NCBI GenBank assembly: GCA_028704385.1
Contig: JAQVLA010000017.1
Span: 1-64,000, forward strand
DNA length: 64,000 nt
Reading direction: 5' to 3'
Source of the DNA: Bacteroidales bacterium
GTDB lineage: Bacteria; Bacteroidota; Bacteroidia; Bacteroidales; F082
Both the position numbers and the translations under genes were made by a program. Within the stretch, counting starts at the first letter, position 1; each line of letters starts with the position of its first letter. The notes under the pieces were generated by a model. The model made no database searches. It saw only the letters and a list, made by a program, of their open reading frames with translations, and was not told where the DNA came from. Shown here one piece after another: positions 1-7,776 of the stretch.

Positions 1-37
1 TCAATGTAAGTCCACCCTTTCCACACAACTAACTGAT

Positions 38-610
38 TTAAACTTTTAACTTGGCCTTTATCCGAAACTTTTCAACCCACCACACCCACAACATAAACAA
101 TACCACATAGAAAAAAGGCCTCAAAATCCAATCATGACTAAAATCCCAATACTCAGGCTTCCAAAGCAATATAACAGATAATGATACAATCCTAAAAATA
201 TTCGTGATAAACATGATTGCAAAGCCTAGCGGAATAAACCAAAGTTTGTGTTTCCAGGAGCCGGGAAATAGGACAAACAATACCAAAACCTGATAAAACT
301 GTTTTAAACCTGAGCAGCTCTCGTTTACTATAATATACCCTCCATTGCTAAACCACATGGTATTGCCTGGTTCGGTTGTAATATGAAAGCCCAGCACATT
401 GCGATCAAACCACAAACTGATATGATACACCATTTCAGCAAGCCACGCACTGCTGGTTCTTACAAACTGCAAAGACATAATTTCACTGGAATAAAACCTG
501 AACACCAGATGAAACCCATAGGTAATAATTGCAAATAGCGACACATCTATCACAAAGCCCATCGGCCCTGCATAAAAAGTCTTAAAGGATAAGTAAGCAG
601 TCTTGATCAT
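38..610 (-). CDS. Exosortase/archaeosortase family membrane protein
   Basis: This 190-residue protein is hydrophobic along most of its length, with several predicted membrane helices. It carries the three signature residues of the exosortase family in the expected order: Cys99 in NESCSGLK, Arg140 in NIFRIVSL and His159 in FSHDWILRP. Family members are membrane transpeptidases that cleave C-terminal PEP-CTERM-like sorting tags. The length fits the short Bacteroidota forms (XrtF-like) rather than the long proteobacterial EpsH type. It is the last visible gene of the polysaccharide locus, which matches the known association of exosortases with exopolysaccharide genes. No protein with an obvious cognate sorting tag is seen in the window. 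Family assignment is firm; the subfamily and substrate are inferred. Confidence 0.85.
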   Translation of the reverse strand: MIKTAYLSFKTFYAGPMGFVIDVSLFAIITYGFHLVFRFYSSEIMSLQFVRTSSAWLAEMVYHISLWFDRNVLGFHITTEPGNTMWFSNGGYIIVNESCSGLKQFYQVLVLFVLFPGSWKHKLWFIPLGFAIMFITNIFRIVSLSVILLWKPEYWDFSHDWILRPFFYVVLFMLWVWWVEKFRIKAKLKV

Positions 611-1061
611 AGGTTAATTGTCTATGCAAAAATAATTAAAACCACGAATAACACAATCTACTATTACGCAATTCCCTATTTCATAATTCAACTCACCCAT
701 ATCCACTTACCCCAACAGCATATCAGACTGTCTTCCATAGATAGTTCTTCCTCGAAGCAGGCCGGTATGTCCTTTTAAATATCGGAAGGTTGAAATCCTT
801 CTTTTTTAACCTATTACTACAATAGCAGCAACCCCTGCCTGCCGAAGGCATTCAGGCAGGCTGTCGGGCTTCCCTTTTAAAAGCGATACCATCCCACCCA
901 ACAAGGTTTACCAATCCCACCATCAAACCAACCCTATTCATTCATCAACGGACCCGTCATTTTCTAGCCGAAGGCCAGAGAAACCCCCTCACCATCACGC
1001 CTGCACCAAGCTTGGTCGAGGTGTCACCCCAATCCAACCACTTTCACCAAAAAACCTTCAG
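611..1061. other. Intergenic region with palindromes
   Basis: No gene is supported in these 451 bases. They hold an inverted copy of the GCTATTGTAGC repeat family at about 808-835, directly followed by a palindrome at 835-860 with CCTGCCTG and CAGGCAGG arms. The rest shows no clear structure. Confidence 0.5.
835..860. repeat. CCTGCCTG...CAGGCAGG palindrome
   Basis: An inverted repeat with CCTGCCTG and CAGGCAGG arms. A related palindrome lies at 2076-2101, and a further relative with CCTGTCTAAC arms lies at 32392-32415. All are intergenic and could form RNA hairpins. Confidence 0.6.
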
Positions 1062-1769
1062 TTATTGCACAAGATGCTTCCTTACAAGTTGCCAATCCGT
1101 AGCCTGCCCGGCAACAGTATGCCGCAACAAACCAACATTTGAAACAAAATACCGGACTGTATTGGCATTTTGTGCCGTAACATCACGATAGACATCAACC
1201 TGTCGCACCTGATCAAAACTACCTGCCAAAACCGTAAAATCATTCTTTATTGCGGCAATAGTCACCCAGGTGGTACCCATGGTATAAGGATTGGCTGTCC
1301 ATCCCTCATCAACCTCATCCGGATAATAATAAATCCGCGTAAGCTGGCTACGCTGGTTGTTTCGGTAATGCTCAAGCACTACAAAATGACAGGGTTCAGC
1401 GTTATTGATATTACTGCAGAGGTTAGAAGATTCGGTCACATAATGAAACTCCTGATTGTAATAGCTACTGAAGCATTTCACTCTGAATACCTCCTTTTTG
1501 GCATAAGCCTCCTGGCTCCCGGGATTGATGATATCAATGGTATCAAGGTTGGCTTCCATTACATAGATGCTATCAAAAACAACGGGTGAGGCTGCCGTAT
1601 TCTCCATGATCCACCAGGTTCCGGGCTCGTAATAAAAAACATCTTTGATTTGTTGGGGCAGGAAGACATCATAACCCTGACTATCATCAGCTTTCTTACA
1701 TCCGGAAAAGTTTGAGAGCAAGCCTGTCAAAAGAGATACCAGTACGGTGAGGCGAACGATTGGTTTCAT
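1062..1769 (-). CDS. Putative lipoprotein of unknown function
   Basis: A 235-residue protein with a hydrophobic signal region and a lipobox-like NFSGC, placing the lipidated cysteine at residue 24 followed by KK. This predicts a periplasmic or surface lipoprotein. The mature part is rich in aromatic residues and beta-prone stretches such as EPGTWWIMEN, but no family is recognised. It lies between the exosortase and the RemB/Wzi-like barrel genes on the same strand, separated from both by long repeat-rich gaps, so it may not belong to the polysaccharide pathway. It has a plausible start, a signal peptide and codon use like its neighbours, and is therefore taken as a real gene. Confidence 0.7.
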   Translation of the reverse strand: MKPIVRLTVLVSLLTGLLSNFSGCKKADDSQGYDVFLPQQIKDVFYYEPGTWWIMENTAASPVVFDSIYVMEANLDTIDIINPGSQEAYAKKEVFRVKCFSSYYNQEFHYVTESSNLCSNINNAEPCHFVVLEHYRNNQRSQLTRIYYYPDEVDEGWTANPYTMGTTWVTIAAIKNDFTVLAGSFDQVRQVDVYRDVTAQNANTVRYFVSNVGLLRHTVAGQATDWQLVRKHLVQ

Positions 1770-1860
1770 ATTGGTTTATGTTTTAAAAAGCAAAGATAAG
1801 AAAAATGTACCTGGTGGCCATGCAGGCCATCAAATCAAAAATCCGTGATATTCAGACCCA

Positions 1861-2060
1861 AGGTCATCGAGCGCAGCCGAGATACTGACCTTCTGACCCA
1901 AGGTCATCGAGCGCAGCCGAGATGCCGACCTTCTGACCCAAGGTCATCGAGCGCAGCCGAGATACTGTCCTTCTGACCCAAGCTCATCGAGCGCAGCCGA
2001 GATACTGACCTTCTAACCCAAGGTCATCAAGCGCAGCCGAGATGCCGATCTTCAGACATT
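1861..2060. repeat. 40-bp tandem repeat, five copies
   Basis: Five head-to-tail units of exactly 40 bp, at 1861, 1901, 1941, 1981 and 2021. Each has the core TCATCGAGCGCAGCCGAGAT followed by a variable ACTGACC or GCCGACC segment and TTCTGACCCA. Units differ by only a few substitutions. Two more units with a GAAG variant lie at 4401-4481. The core resembles short intergenic repeats common in Bacteroidota genomes. Confidence 0.9.
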
Positions 2061-2075
2061 TGACAAATTTTCATT

Positions 2076-2101
2076 CCTGCCTGCTGACGCAGTCAGGCAG
2101 G
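2076..2101. repeat. CCTGCCTG-type palindrome
   Basis: An imperfect inverted repeat with CCTGCCTG and TCAGGCAGG arms, directly after the 40-bp tandem array. It has the same type of arms as the palindrome at 835-860. Confidence 0.6.
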
Positions 2102-2228
2102 TTTCATTTCTCTTTCAACCTTCCCCCCTTGTTTCCTTAGTGAATCCTTTGTGCCCTTTGTGGATAAACCTTCAAACCCGCCTGGCGACCAATGGGAGAC
2201 ATATCCTTGAATCTTAAATCCTGAATCC

Positions 2229-2353
2229 CGCCCCATTTGCCCCCCAGCCCCCACTCGTGGGGGAGCCCCAAAGCACATGACTACGAAAACCAATAAACAA
2301 AATATACCACACAATCTCGAACCTGCCTGGAGACCAACGGGAGACAGATCCTC
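2229..2353. repeat. Composite dispersed repeat, copy 1
   Basis: A roughly 125-bp block. It begins with a C-rich hairpin (CCCCCACTCGTGGGGG), runs through CAATAAACAAAATATACC, and ends in an ACCTGCCT...GAGACAG inverted repeat. Related blocks lie at 4193-4365 and 13660-13860. A separate inverted-repeat unit also occurs at 2177-2205. Confidence 0.7.
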
Positions 2354-2388
2354 ATTTTTCATTTTTATTTTTTCACTTTTCATTTATC

Positions 2389-4026
2389 CTAAAAATCCCC
2401 ATACAAATTCCTTAACGCCGTCTTAAACCCAACCATAAACCAGCTCGTCTCCAGCTTATCGCGCAAAGGTCCCTGCTCCCGGTAAATGAAACGTGCTTCC
2501 AGCCGCATATTCGTCTTCGGATTCAACAAATAACCCAAGCGTAACTCCCCATGAAACAATACCGACTCTAAACCCTGCCCGATATACACATTCGTGGTCG
2601 CCACCCCATCAGGTGCATCATTGTACGACTTAAAAATATCACTCCCATAACTCACATTACTCGTGTCAACACCTGTTGTGCTGTACACCAGCTTCCCCTC
2701 CAGATACCACCGATCCTTGAAACGATAATCACCAAGCAGCAAAAACTCATAAAAGTTAGCTCCCGCAGGATGCGCCAGCGGCTGCAGATAATGTCCGTAG
2801 TTCGAGAGGCGGCTAATATGACTATAGGTATAAGGGCGTACCACATTTACCTCCGTTTGAAAAAACAAACCCTGCACTTTAAAGGCTTCATAAAACTTCA
2901 TCCCCAGCTGTACCCCGTACTTATTGGTGGCAGCATCAGGCTTACTAAACAACTCATTGATCCGTACCTCATCAAACAACAACTGTGAATACAGTGTCAT
3001 CCGCTGATTCATAACCCACTGCAGGTTGAGTCCTATATTCAGATTACCATCGCTGCCGTTACCATAATGGACAGGATGCAAAAATACCACCGGATTCATA
3101 TACTGCCAGGCAGGAGGCTTTACTCCGCTGATGCTGTCATCACCCAGCCATGTAAGTGCCTGAAAAAGCCCAATTTGCAACTTCTTATTCACCTGCCAGT
3201 TCAAAAAACCCATGCTGGCATACTTCTTCCTGAAAGCCATCAAAAACGAAAGTGGCTGCGCTCCCGGATCGGTATGCTGCATCAGCCAGTAAGTGTATTG
3301 TAAGGGCCCCAGATTGGCCTGCAGCCTGAAATAAGGATAGGGATAGGACACATCCGACAAAAGCAAAGACCGGTAACCGCTCCCGATAAAATGCCTGTCG
3401 TGCCCAAACTGAAAATTAAGATATTGATTGGGCGAATATGAGATATAGGCTGTGGCATTAGAATAATCCCATCCGGTTCCATCCTTAAAATCGCGTACGA
3501 TACCTTGTCCGGGCATGATCCCCGTACCCGGCACCACCGGCATGATCAGGTGGCTATTAATAAAACGGTCGATATAGGCAGGTGTCGCCTGCTGATTTTC
3601 ATACAAACTACTGTAGAAGCTTATCTTTTTACCAATATTCCCTTGCAGTTGCAGGCCCCGTGTATTCACCCAGGTTTTTTTACCAGCCACCCCTTCATAT
3701 CCAATACCAAAATCAAACAAAGGATCAAGCTGAAACGAAAAACCTTCACGACTGTAATTTATCAAATGCTCATACAACAACTTCCGTTTCACCAGCGAGA
3801 GTTCCTTTCCGGCAGTATCCATCAAGCCAATATCCGGAACAGCAAAATGATCCAACAGCAAAGGTTTCACCACATCATGCCGTCCAAATTCACCAGCCTT
3901 AAGCATCGCCTCCCTGTAATACCGATCCAGCTGATGCTCAAAAGGCACAGACAAAGGCACCTCCTGAGCCCTCAGCCCCTCGAAGTAAAACACACAAACA
4001 ACAAAACACAACCAAAAAACCCTCAT
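2389..4026 (-). CDS. Outer-membrane beta-barrel, RemB/Wzi-like
   Basis: A protein of 545 residues when started at MRVFWLCFVV, which opens a clear signal peptide ending near GLRAQE. An upstream in-frame ATG at 4104 would put 26 polar residues before the signal peptide and is rejected. The mature protein alternates polar and hydrophobic residues with many aromatic-rich strands, and ends in a strand closing with a phenylalanine, as outer-membrane barrels do. The region around GFHD/FGHDRHFIGSGYRSLLLSD resembles RemB- and Wzi-like barrel proteins of Bacteroidota, which act in surface polysaccharide handling or gliding. It sits at the export end of the polysaccharide locus. The barrel call is firm; the choice between RemB and Wzi rests on family resemblance. 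Confidence 0.7.
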   Translation of the reverse strand: MRVFWLCFVVCVFYFEGLRAQEVPLSVPFEHQLDRYYREAMLKAGEFGRHDVVKPLLLDHFAVPDIGLMDTAGKELSLVKRKLLYEHLINYSREGFSFQLDPLFDFGIGYEGVAGKKTWVNTRGLQLQGNIGKKISFYSSLYENQQATPAYIDRFINSHLIMPVVPGTGIMPGQGIVRDFKDGTGWDYSNATAYISYSPNQYLNFQFGHDRHFIGSGYRSLLLSDVSYPYPYFRLQANLGPLQYTYWLMQHTDPGAQPLSFLMAFRKKYASMGFLNWQVNKKLQIGLFQALTWLGDDSISGVKPPAWQYMNPVVFLHPVHYGNGSDGNLNIGLNLQWVMNQRMTLYSQLLFDEVRINELFSKPDAATNKYGVQLGMKFYEAFKVQGLFFQTEVNVVRPYTYSHISRLSNYGHYLQPLAHPAGANFYEFLLLGDYRFKDRWYLEGKLVYSTTGVDTSNVSYGSDIFKSYNDAPDGVATTNVYIGQGLESVLFHGELRLGYLLNPKTNMRLEARFIYREQGPLRDKLETSWFMVGFKTALRNLYGDF

Positions 4027-4139
4027 TTCAACTTTTATAAATACATTTAGATAGCTATTGACATTTAGCCCACACCTGTTTAAGACTTCTGATCCATCAC
4101 CCAACCCCCTCTACACCACCCCAAATCCTCAAATCCTGA

Positions 4140-4365
4140 ACCTGCCTGGCAACCAGCGGGAGACAGGTCCTCAAATTTTCGACTTCCCTCCCTCCCCATT
4201 TGCCCCCCGACCCCCACTCATGGGGGAGCCCCAACGCACAAGACCAAACAAACTAAATCACAGAACTTAAACACTTACACCTGCCTGGCATCCATCGGAA
4301 GACAGGCCTTTGAATCTTGAATCTTTGAATCTTCAAACCTGTATGGCGACCATCGGGAGACAGGT
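4140..4365. repeat. Composite dispersed repeat, copy 2
   Basis: Contains three ACCTG...AGACAGG inverted-repeat units, at about 4140-4168, 4279-4308 and 4337-4365. The C-rich hairpin block CCCCCACTCATGGGGG is at about 4212. It is related to the blocks at 2229 and 13660. Confidence 0.65.
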
Positions 4366-4400
4366 CCTCAAATTTTCAAATTTTCTAATCTTCGACCTTC

Positions 4401-4481
4401 AGACCTAAGGTCATCGAGCGAAGCCGAGATGCCGACCTTCCTATCTAAGGTCATCGAGCGAAGCCGAGATGCCGACCTCCA
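4401..4481. repeat. 40-bp tandem repeat, two further copies
   Basis: Two 40-bp units with core TCATCGAGCGAAGCCGAGAT. They are the same family as the array at 1861-2060, with GAAG in place of GCAG. They end four bases from the stop codon of the export gene. Confidence 0.85.
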
Positions 4482-4484
4482 GAC

Positions 4485-7085
4485 CTATTTCAGTGTCGAT
4501 ATCATAAACACAAAACTCGTCGCCGAAGCCAGGATACTAGCCAATGCCGCCATCGTGGCAGGATCACTCAACCTGCCCTTCTGCTCAGGTTTTTTGGGCA
4601 CAACCACAGTACTTCCCGGACTCACCCGCGGATAATTTTTAATACCCAAAAAGCTTCGTGTCATCTTCGCTCGGCCATTGGGTTCAATCACAAATATCTT
4701 ATTCTTTTGAGCATTGCGTAGCGTTCCACCCGACTCTTTCAGATATGACCTTAACTTGGAACCCATATAATTAACAGAAACCTGGTTATTCACACTACCC
4801 CTCACAGCAACCGTATTATCACGCATCATTACGATAATTCTGTCGTTTGCCTTCAGGTGCAGGTCGTATTTGCCACCCGGATGCTGCAACAGTGTACGTA
4901 CATTATTGATGGCAATCAATGTCGTTTCTTTTTCCTCCTTCTTGTCCTTCTTCTGGTCCTTATCAGCTGGCTTTTCATTGGTACTTAATGACCTGTTGCT
5001 GCTCCGGTCCTTATCCCGATAACGGGTATCCGAAAACAAATCAAAATCATCCTCATAATAATACGAATCCCGCGTGGCCGTGCGTGCATAAACATTACGC
5101 GAAGCATTCTCGCGCAGCAGTGAATCCAGCGTGGCAGCCATATCTTTTTCTCCCAGGTTAAAGCTCTTCAAATCTTTTGGCACTACCGAAGTGGAAGCAT
5201 CCCGGATGATCAACACCCCATTCTCATCGCCCAGTTGATTAAGGCCGCCGGCACGATTTAGCAACGAGCTAAGCCGCTCATTCTGATTCAGGAGTGGATA
5301 GCTTCCGGGCGATACTACTTCTCCCTCCACGGTCACAATCTGATTCTCACGATAATCGGGCCTGGGTTTCACAATCACAATATCCCGTGGCTCCAGCAGC
5401 ACTTCATCAGCTTGCACAATCAGCTCAGCATCCGAATCAGCTTTTATCAGGCGGGCGATCACAAGTTCGTCATTGCCATCAACCTTTCGGGCCACTTCGA
5501 TGCTGTTGGCGATGGCAGAAATTTTCATCCCTCCGGCAAGCAGAATAGCATCCAGCGCCGTCATACCTTCACCATAAGGAAATTCATCAGCTTTGTTTAC
5601 CTCTCCTACCACCTGAATCTTTTCATGTGGGAACATCTCGCGCCGGTCGCCAATCACTACCGAATCACCATCCATCAGTCTAAAGTTTTCCTTACCAGCC
5701 AACAGATCTTCAGGTACAAAACGCAGGTAATGGCTGCTGTTGTCGCGAGGCGAACGATAAAGGATTGCACGTGTCATCAGCGCACTCTCCGTAAAACCAC
5801 CGGCTCGCTCAACCAAAGCAGAAAGTAAAAGGTCTTCGTGCCAGCCGTATTTTCCGGGACGCTTCACGGCACCGTTAATTGAAACACGTTGCTGATATTC
5901 ACTGGCAATAGAACCAACTGTAATCACATCACCCGAACCGGGAAAATAAGCTTCAAATTCATTGGCATTCAAATCCTTGCTCAAAAATTCATTCTCCCCT
6001 ATTTGCTGCACGTACACATTTTCTTTATAGGCAATGGGTGTAAAACCACCCGTATAGGTCAAAAGTGTGTGCATTGATTCTCCTTCGAGTAACTCAAAAA
6101 AACCAGGCCGCTTCACTTCTCCTCTTACCCTCACCATGCGATCATATACCGGAATATTGATCACATCATTTTCCTCAAGTACCACGTCCATCGACCGATC
6201 ACCATAAACCAAAAACTTATATAAATCTATGGTTTGTATGATCCTGCCTCTTCTGATTACTTCAATACTGCGAAAGGAGCCCCGCCTGTGCGGACCACCG
6301 GCAGTAAATAATGCATGAAAAGCCGAGGCCACCGAAGGAAGTGTATAATTCCCTGATTGGCGCGCACCAATTACTGTTATGGGGATGGTACGGTATTCCA
6401 GTATGGATAGGTTGAGGCGGGTTTCGCCTTCGTTGATGCTACTGTAGCCGCGCTCGGCAAGCACCGCTTTGAGCCTGGCTTCTGCCTGCTCCACCGTTAG
6501 TCCGGCAATCTGTATCACACCGGCAAAAGGAAAATTTATCTTTCCATTGGGGTTTATCTCAAACTCTTCAATGGTTTCCTGACTGCCAAAAAGCGCAATA
6601 TTCACCTTGTCGCCGGGTCCGAGCATATAATTTACCGGCGTTGCCAGCTGTAAATTGGGGGCAAAATCAAGTCTTAGATTCGAAAATAATTCCGAACCAA
6701 AAATCAGTGAGTCAGGCGGAATTTCACTCTTCAGATAAAGCCGGTCAATCATGGGGTCTGAATTTTCCAATTCCTCATCCAACATCCTGCTAAGGTCTTT
6801 ATTGATACTGCGACCCGTTGTAAGTGATTTCTGATCCATCTTTTGAAGCAAACTGGCAATCTCACTCCTCGATAATCCCTTCTGCATAAGGTAGCTCATC
6901 ACCTCCGCTTCCGACATATTGGCCTGCGAAACACGTGAACTAAACCTGTTAATATCTTGCTGCGAAAGCTGCTGCACATCGATATTTGCAAGGTTTTTGC
7001 GATAAAACAACTCTTGTGCTTCTGTGCTGCCTAAAAGCAGAACACTCAGCAAAGTAAATAGTATCGCATGTTTTTTTATTTCCAT
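4485..7085 (-). CDS. SLBB-domain polysaccharide export protein (Wza-like)
   Basis: An 866-residue protein with a signal peptide (residues 1-24, ending STEAQ). A polysaccharide-export domain lies around residues 150-215, marked by YMLGPGDKVNIALFG. About six SLBB-type repeats follow, each with a V.G.V..PG.Y pattern and an LL..AGG end, interrupted by a charged low-complexity linker rich in DKDQKKDKKEEKE. A hydrophobic C-terminal helix (SILASATSFVFMIST) may cross the outer membrane as in Wza. Family members form the export channel for capsule or exopolysaccharide. It is far longer than the E. coli Wza (about 380 residues) because of the extra SLBB repeats, which is usual for Bacteroidota. It overlaps the sugar-transferase gene by 10 bases, so the two are probably cotranscribed. 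Confidence 0.92.
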   Translation of the reverse strand: MEIKKHAILFTLLSVLLLGSTEAQELFYRKNLANIDVQQLSQQDINRFSSRVSQANMSEAEVMSYLMQKGLSRSEIASLLQKMDQKSLTTGRSINKDLSRMLDEELENSDPMIDRLYLKSEIPPDSLIFGSELFSNLRLDFAPNLQLATPVNYMLGPGDKVNIALFGSQETIEEFEINPNGKINFPFAGVIQIAGLTVEQAEARLKAVLAERGYSSINEGETRLNLSILEYRTIPITVIGARQSGNYTLPSVASAFHALFTAGGPHRRGSFRSIEVIRRGRIIQTIDLYKFLVYGDRSMDVVLEENDVINIPVYDRMVRVRGEVKRPGFFELLEGESMHTLLTYTGGFTPIAYKENVYVQQIGENEFLSKDLNANEFEAYFPGSGDVITVGSIASEYQQRVSINGAVKRPGKYGWHEDLLLSALVERAGGFTESALMTRAILYRSPRDNSSHYLRFVPEDLLAGKENFRLMDGDSVVIGDRREMFPHEKIQVVGEVNKADEFPYGEGMTALDAILLAGGMKISAIANSIEVARKVDGNDELVIARLIKADSDAELIVQADEVLLEPRDIVIVKPRPDYRENQIVTVEGEVVSPGSYPLLNQNERLSSLLNRAGGLNQLGDENGVLIIRDASTSVVPKDLKSFNLGEKDMAATLDSLLRENASRNVYARTATRDSYYYEDDFDLFSDTRYRDKDRSSNRSLSTNEKPADKDQKKDKKEEKETTLIAINNVRTLLQHPGGKYDLHLKANDRIIVMMRDNTVAVRGSVNNQVSVNYMGSKLRSYLKESGGTLRNAQKNKIFVIEPNGRAKMTRSFLGIKNYPRVSPGSTVVVPKKPEQKGRLSDPATMAALASILASATSFVFMISTLK

Positions 7086-7756
7086 AATAAGGAGAAAGTA
7101 TTAAAGACAATTCTTAAATCCATTCCCAGACTTGCTTTTTCGATGTATTCCAGATCATATACCAGCTTATCCAGGTTTTCATTAGGGGTGGCATTAGGAT
7201 TCTTAATCTGAGCAAGTCCAGTAATGCCGGGTAATGCCTTATGTCGCTCACTGAACCTATCGTTCAGCTTCGAGTATTTATCCACATAAAAAGGCACCTC
7301 GGGCCTGGGTCCGACCCAGCTCATCTCGCCCTTAAAAATATTGAGTAGTTGTGGAAACTCGTCAAATCGAAAAATACGGAGCAACTTGCCCAATGGGGTG
7401 ATATCACCGTTACTATGAAAAAGGCCGTCGTGGCTTGTCGATTTCCGCTTCAGTGTTCTTAGTTTATAAATCAGAAAAACTTTACCATTTCGCCCTATGC
7501 GCTTCTGTTTAAACATCACAGGCATTCCCATGGTGAGCAATACCAATAAAGCACTCAATCCTGTGAGTGGGAGCAATAAAGGAAGGCTTATTACAGAAAA
7601 AACTAAATCGAACACCCGCTTACGCTGGCTGCATAAATAATCGCTCATCACAATGTCATCTTTCAGCATAGGTGCCTGGTTTCTATTGTTTGTCTCTTTC
7701 TTTTGCACTGCACTTTCAGGAGCTTTAAGGGTAACTTCTTTGAGCTCGAACATCAT
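7076..7756 (-). CDS. Initiating undecaprenyl-phosphate sugar transferase
   Basis: A 226-residue member of the bacterial sugar transferase family (WcaJ/PglC catalytic domain). It contains the N-terminal KRVFDLVFSVISLPLLLP membrane segment, VMFKQKRIGRNGKVFLIYKL, the catalytic-type RFDEFPQLLNIFKGEMSWVG (Asp-Glu pair), GPRPEVPFY and PGITGLAQI. These enzymes transfer a sugar-1-phosphate to undecaprenyl phosphate and so start repeat-unit synthesis at the inner membrane. It lacks the long multi-helix N-terminal half of WcaJ, so it is a minimal PglC-like form. An alternative ATG lies one codon downstream. Its stop overlaps the start of the export gene. Confidence 0.93.
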   Translation of the reverse strand: MMFELKEVTLKAPESAVQKKETNNRNQAPMLKDDIVMSDYLCSQRKRVFDLVFSVISLPLLLPLTGLSALLVLLTMGMPVMFKQKRIGRNGKVFLIYKLRTLKRKSTSHDGLFHSNGDITPLGKLLRIFRFDEFPQLLNIFKGEMSWVGPRPEVPFYVDKYSKLNDRFSERHKALPGITGLAQIKNPNATPNENLDKLVYDLEYIEKASLGMDLRIVFNTFSLLWK

Positions 7757-7776
7757 GTGTGTTTATGTTGGTTATG

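Noticed and set aside
2093-2383. A 96-codon minus-strand reading frame
   Set aside because: It translates the composite repeats and palindrome, has no signal or domain, and the same sequence recurs elsewhere out of frame.
3505-4050. A 181-codon frame opposite the RemB/Wzi-like gene
   Set aside because: It is antisense to a gene with clear protein-level features and shows shadow-type composition.
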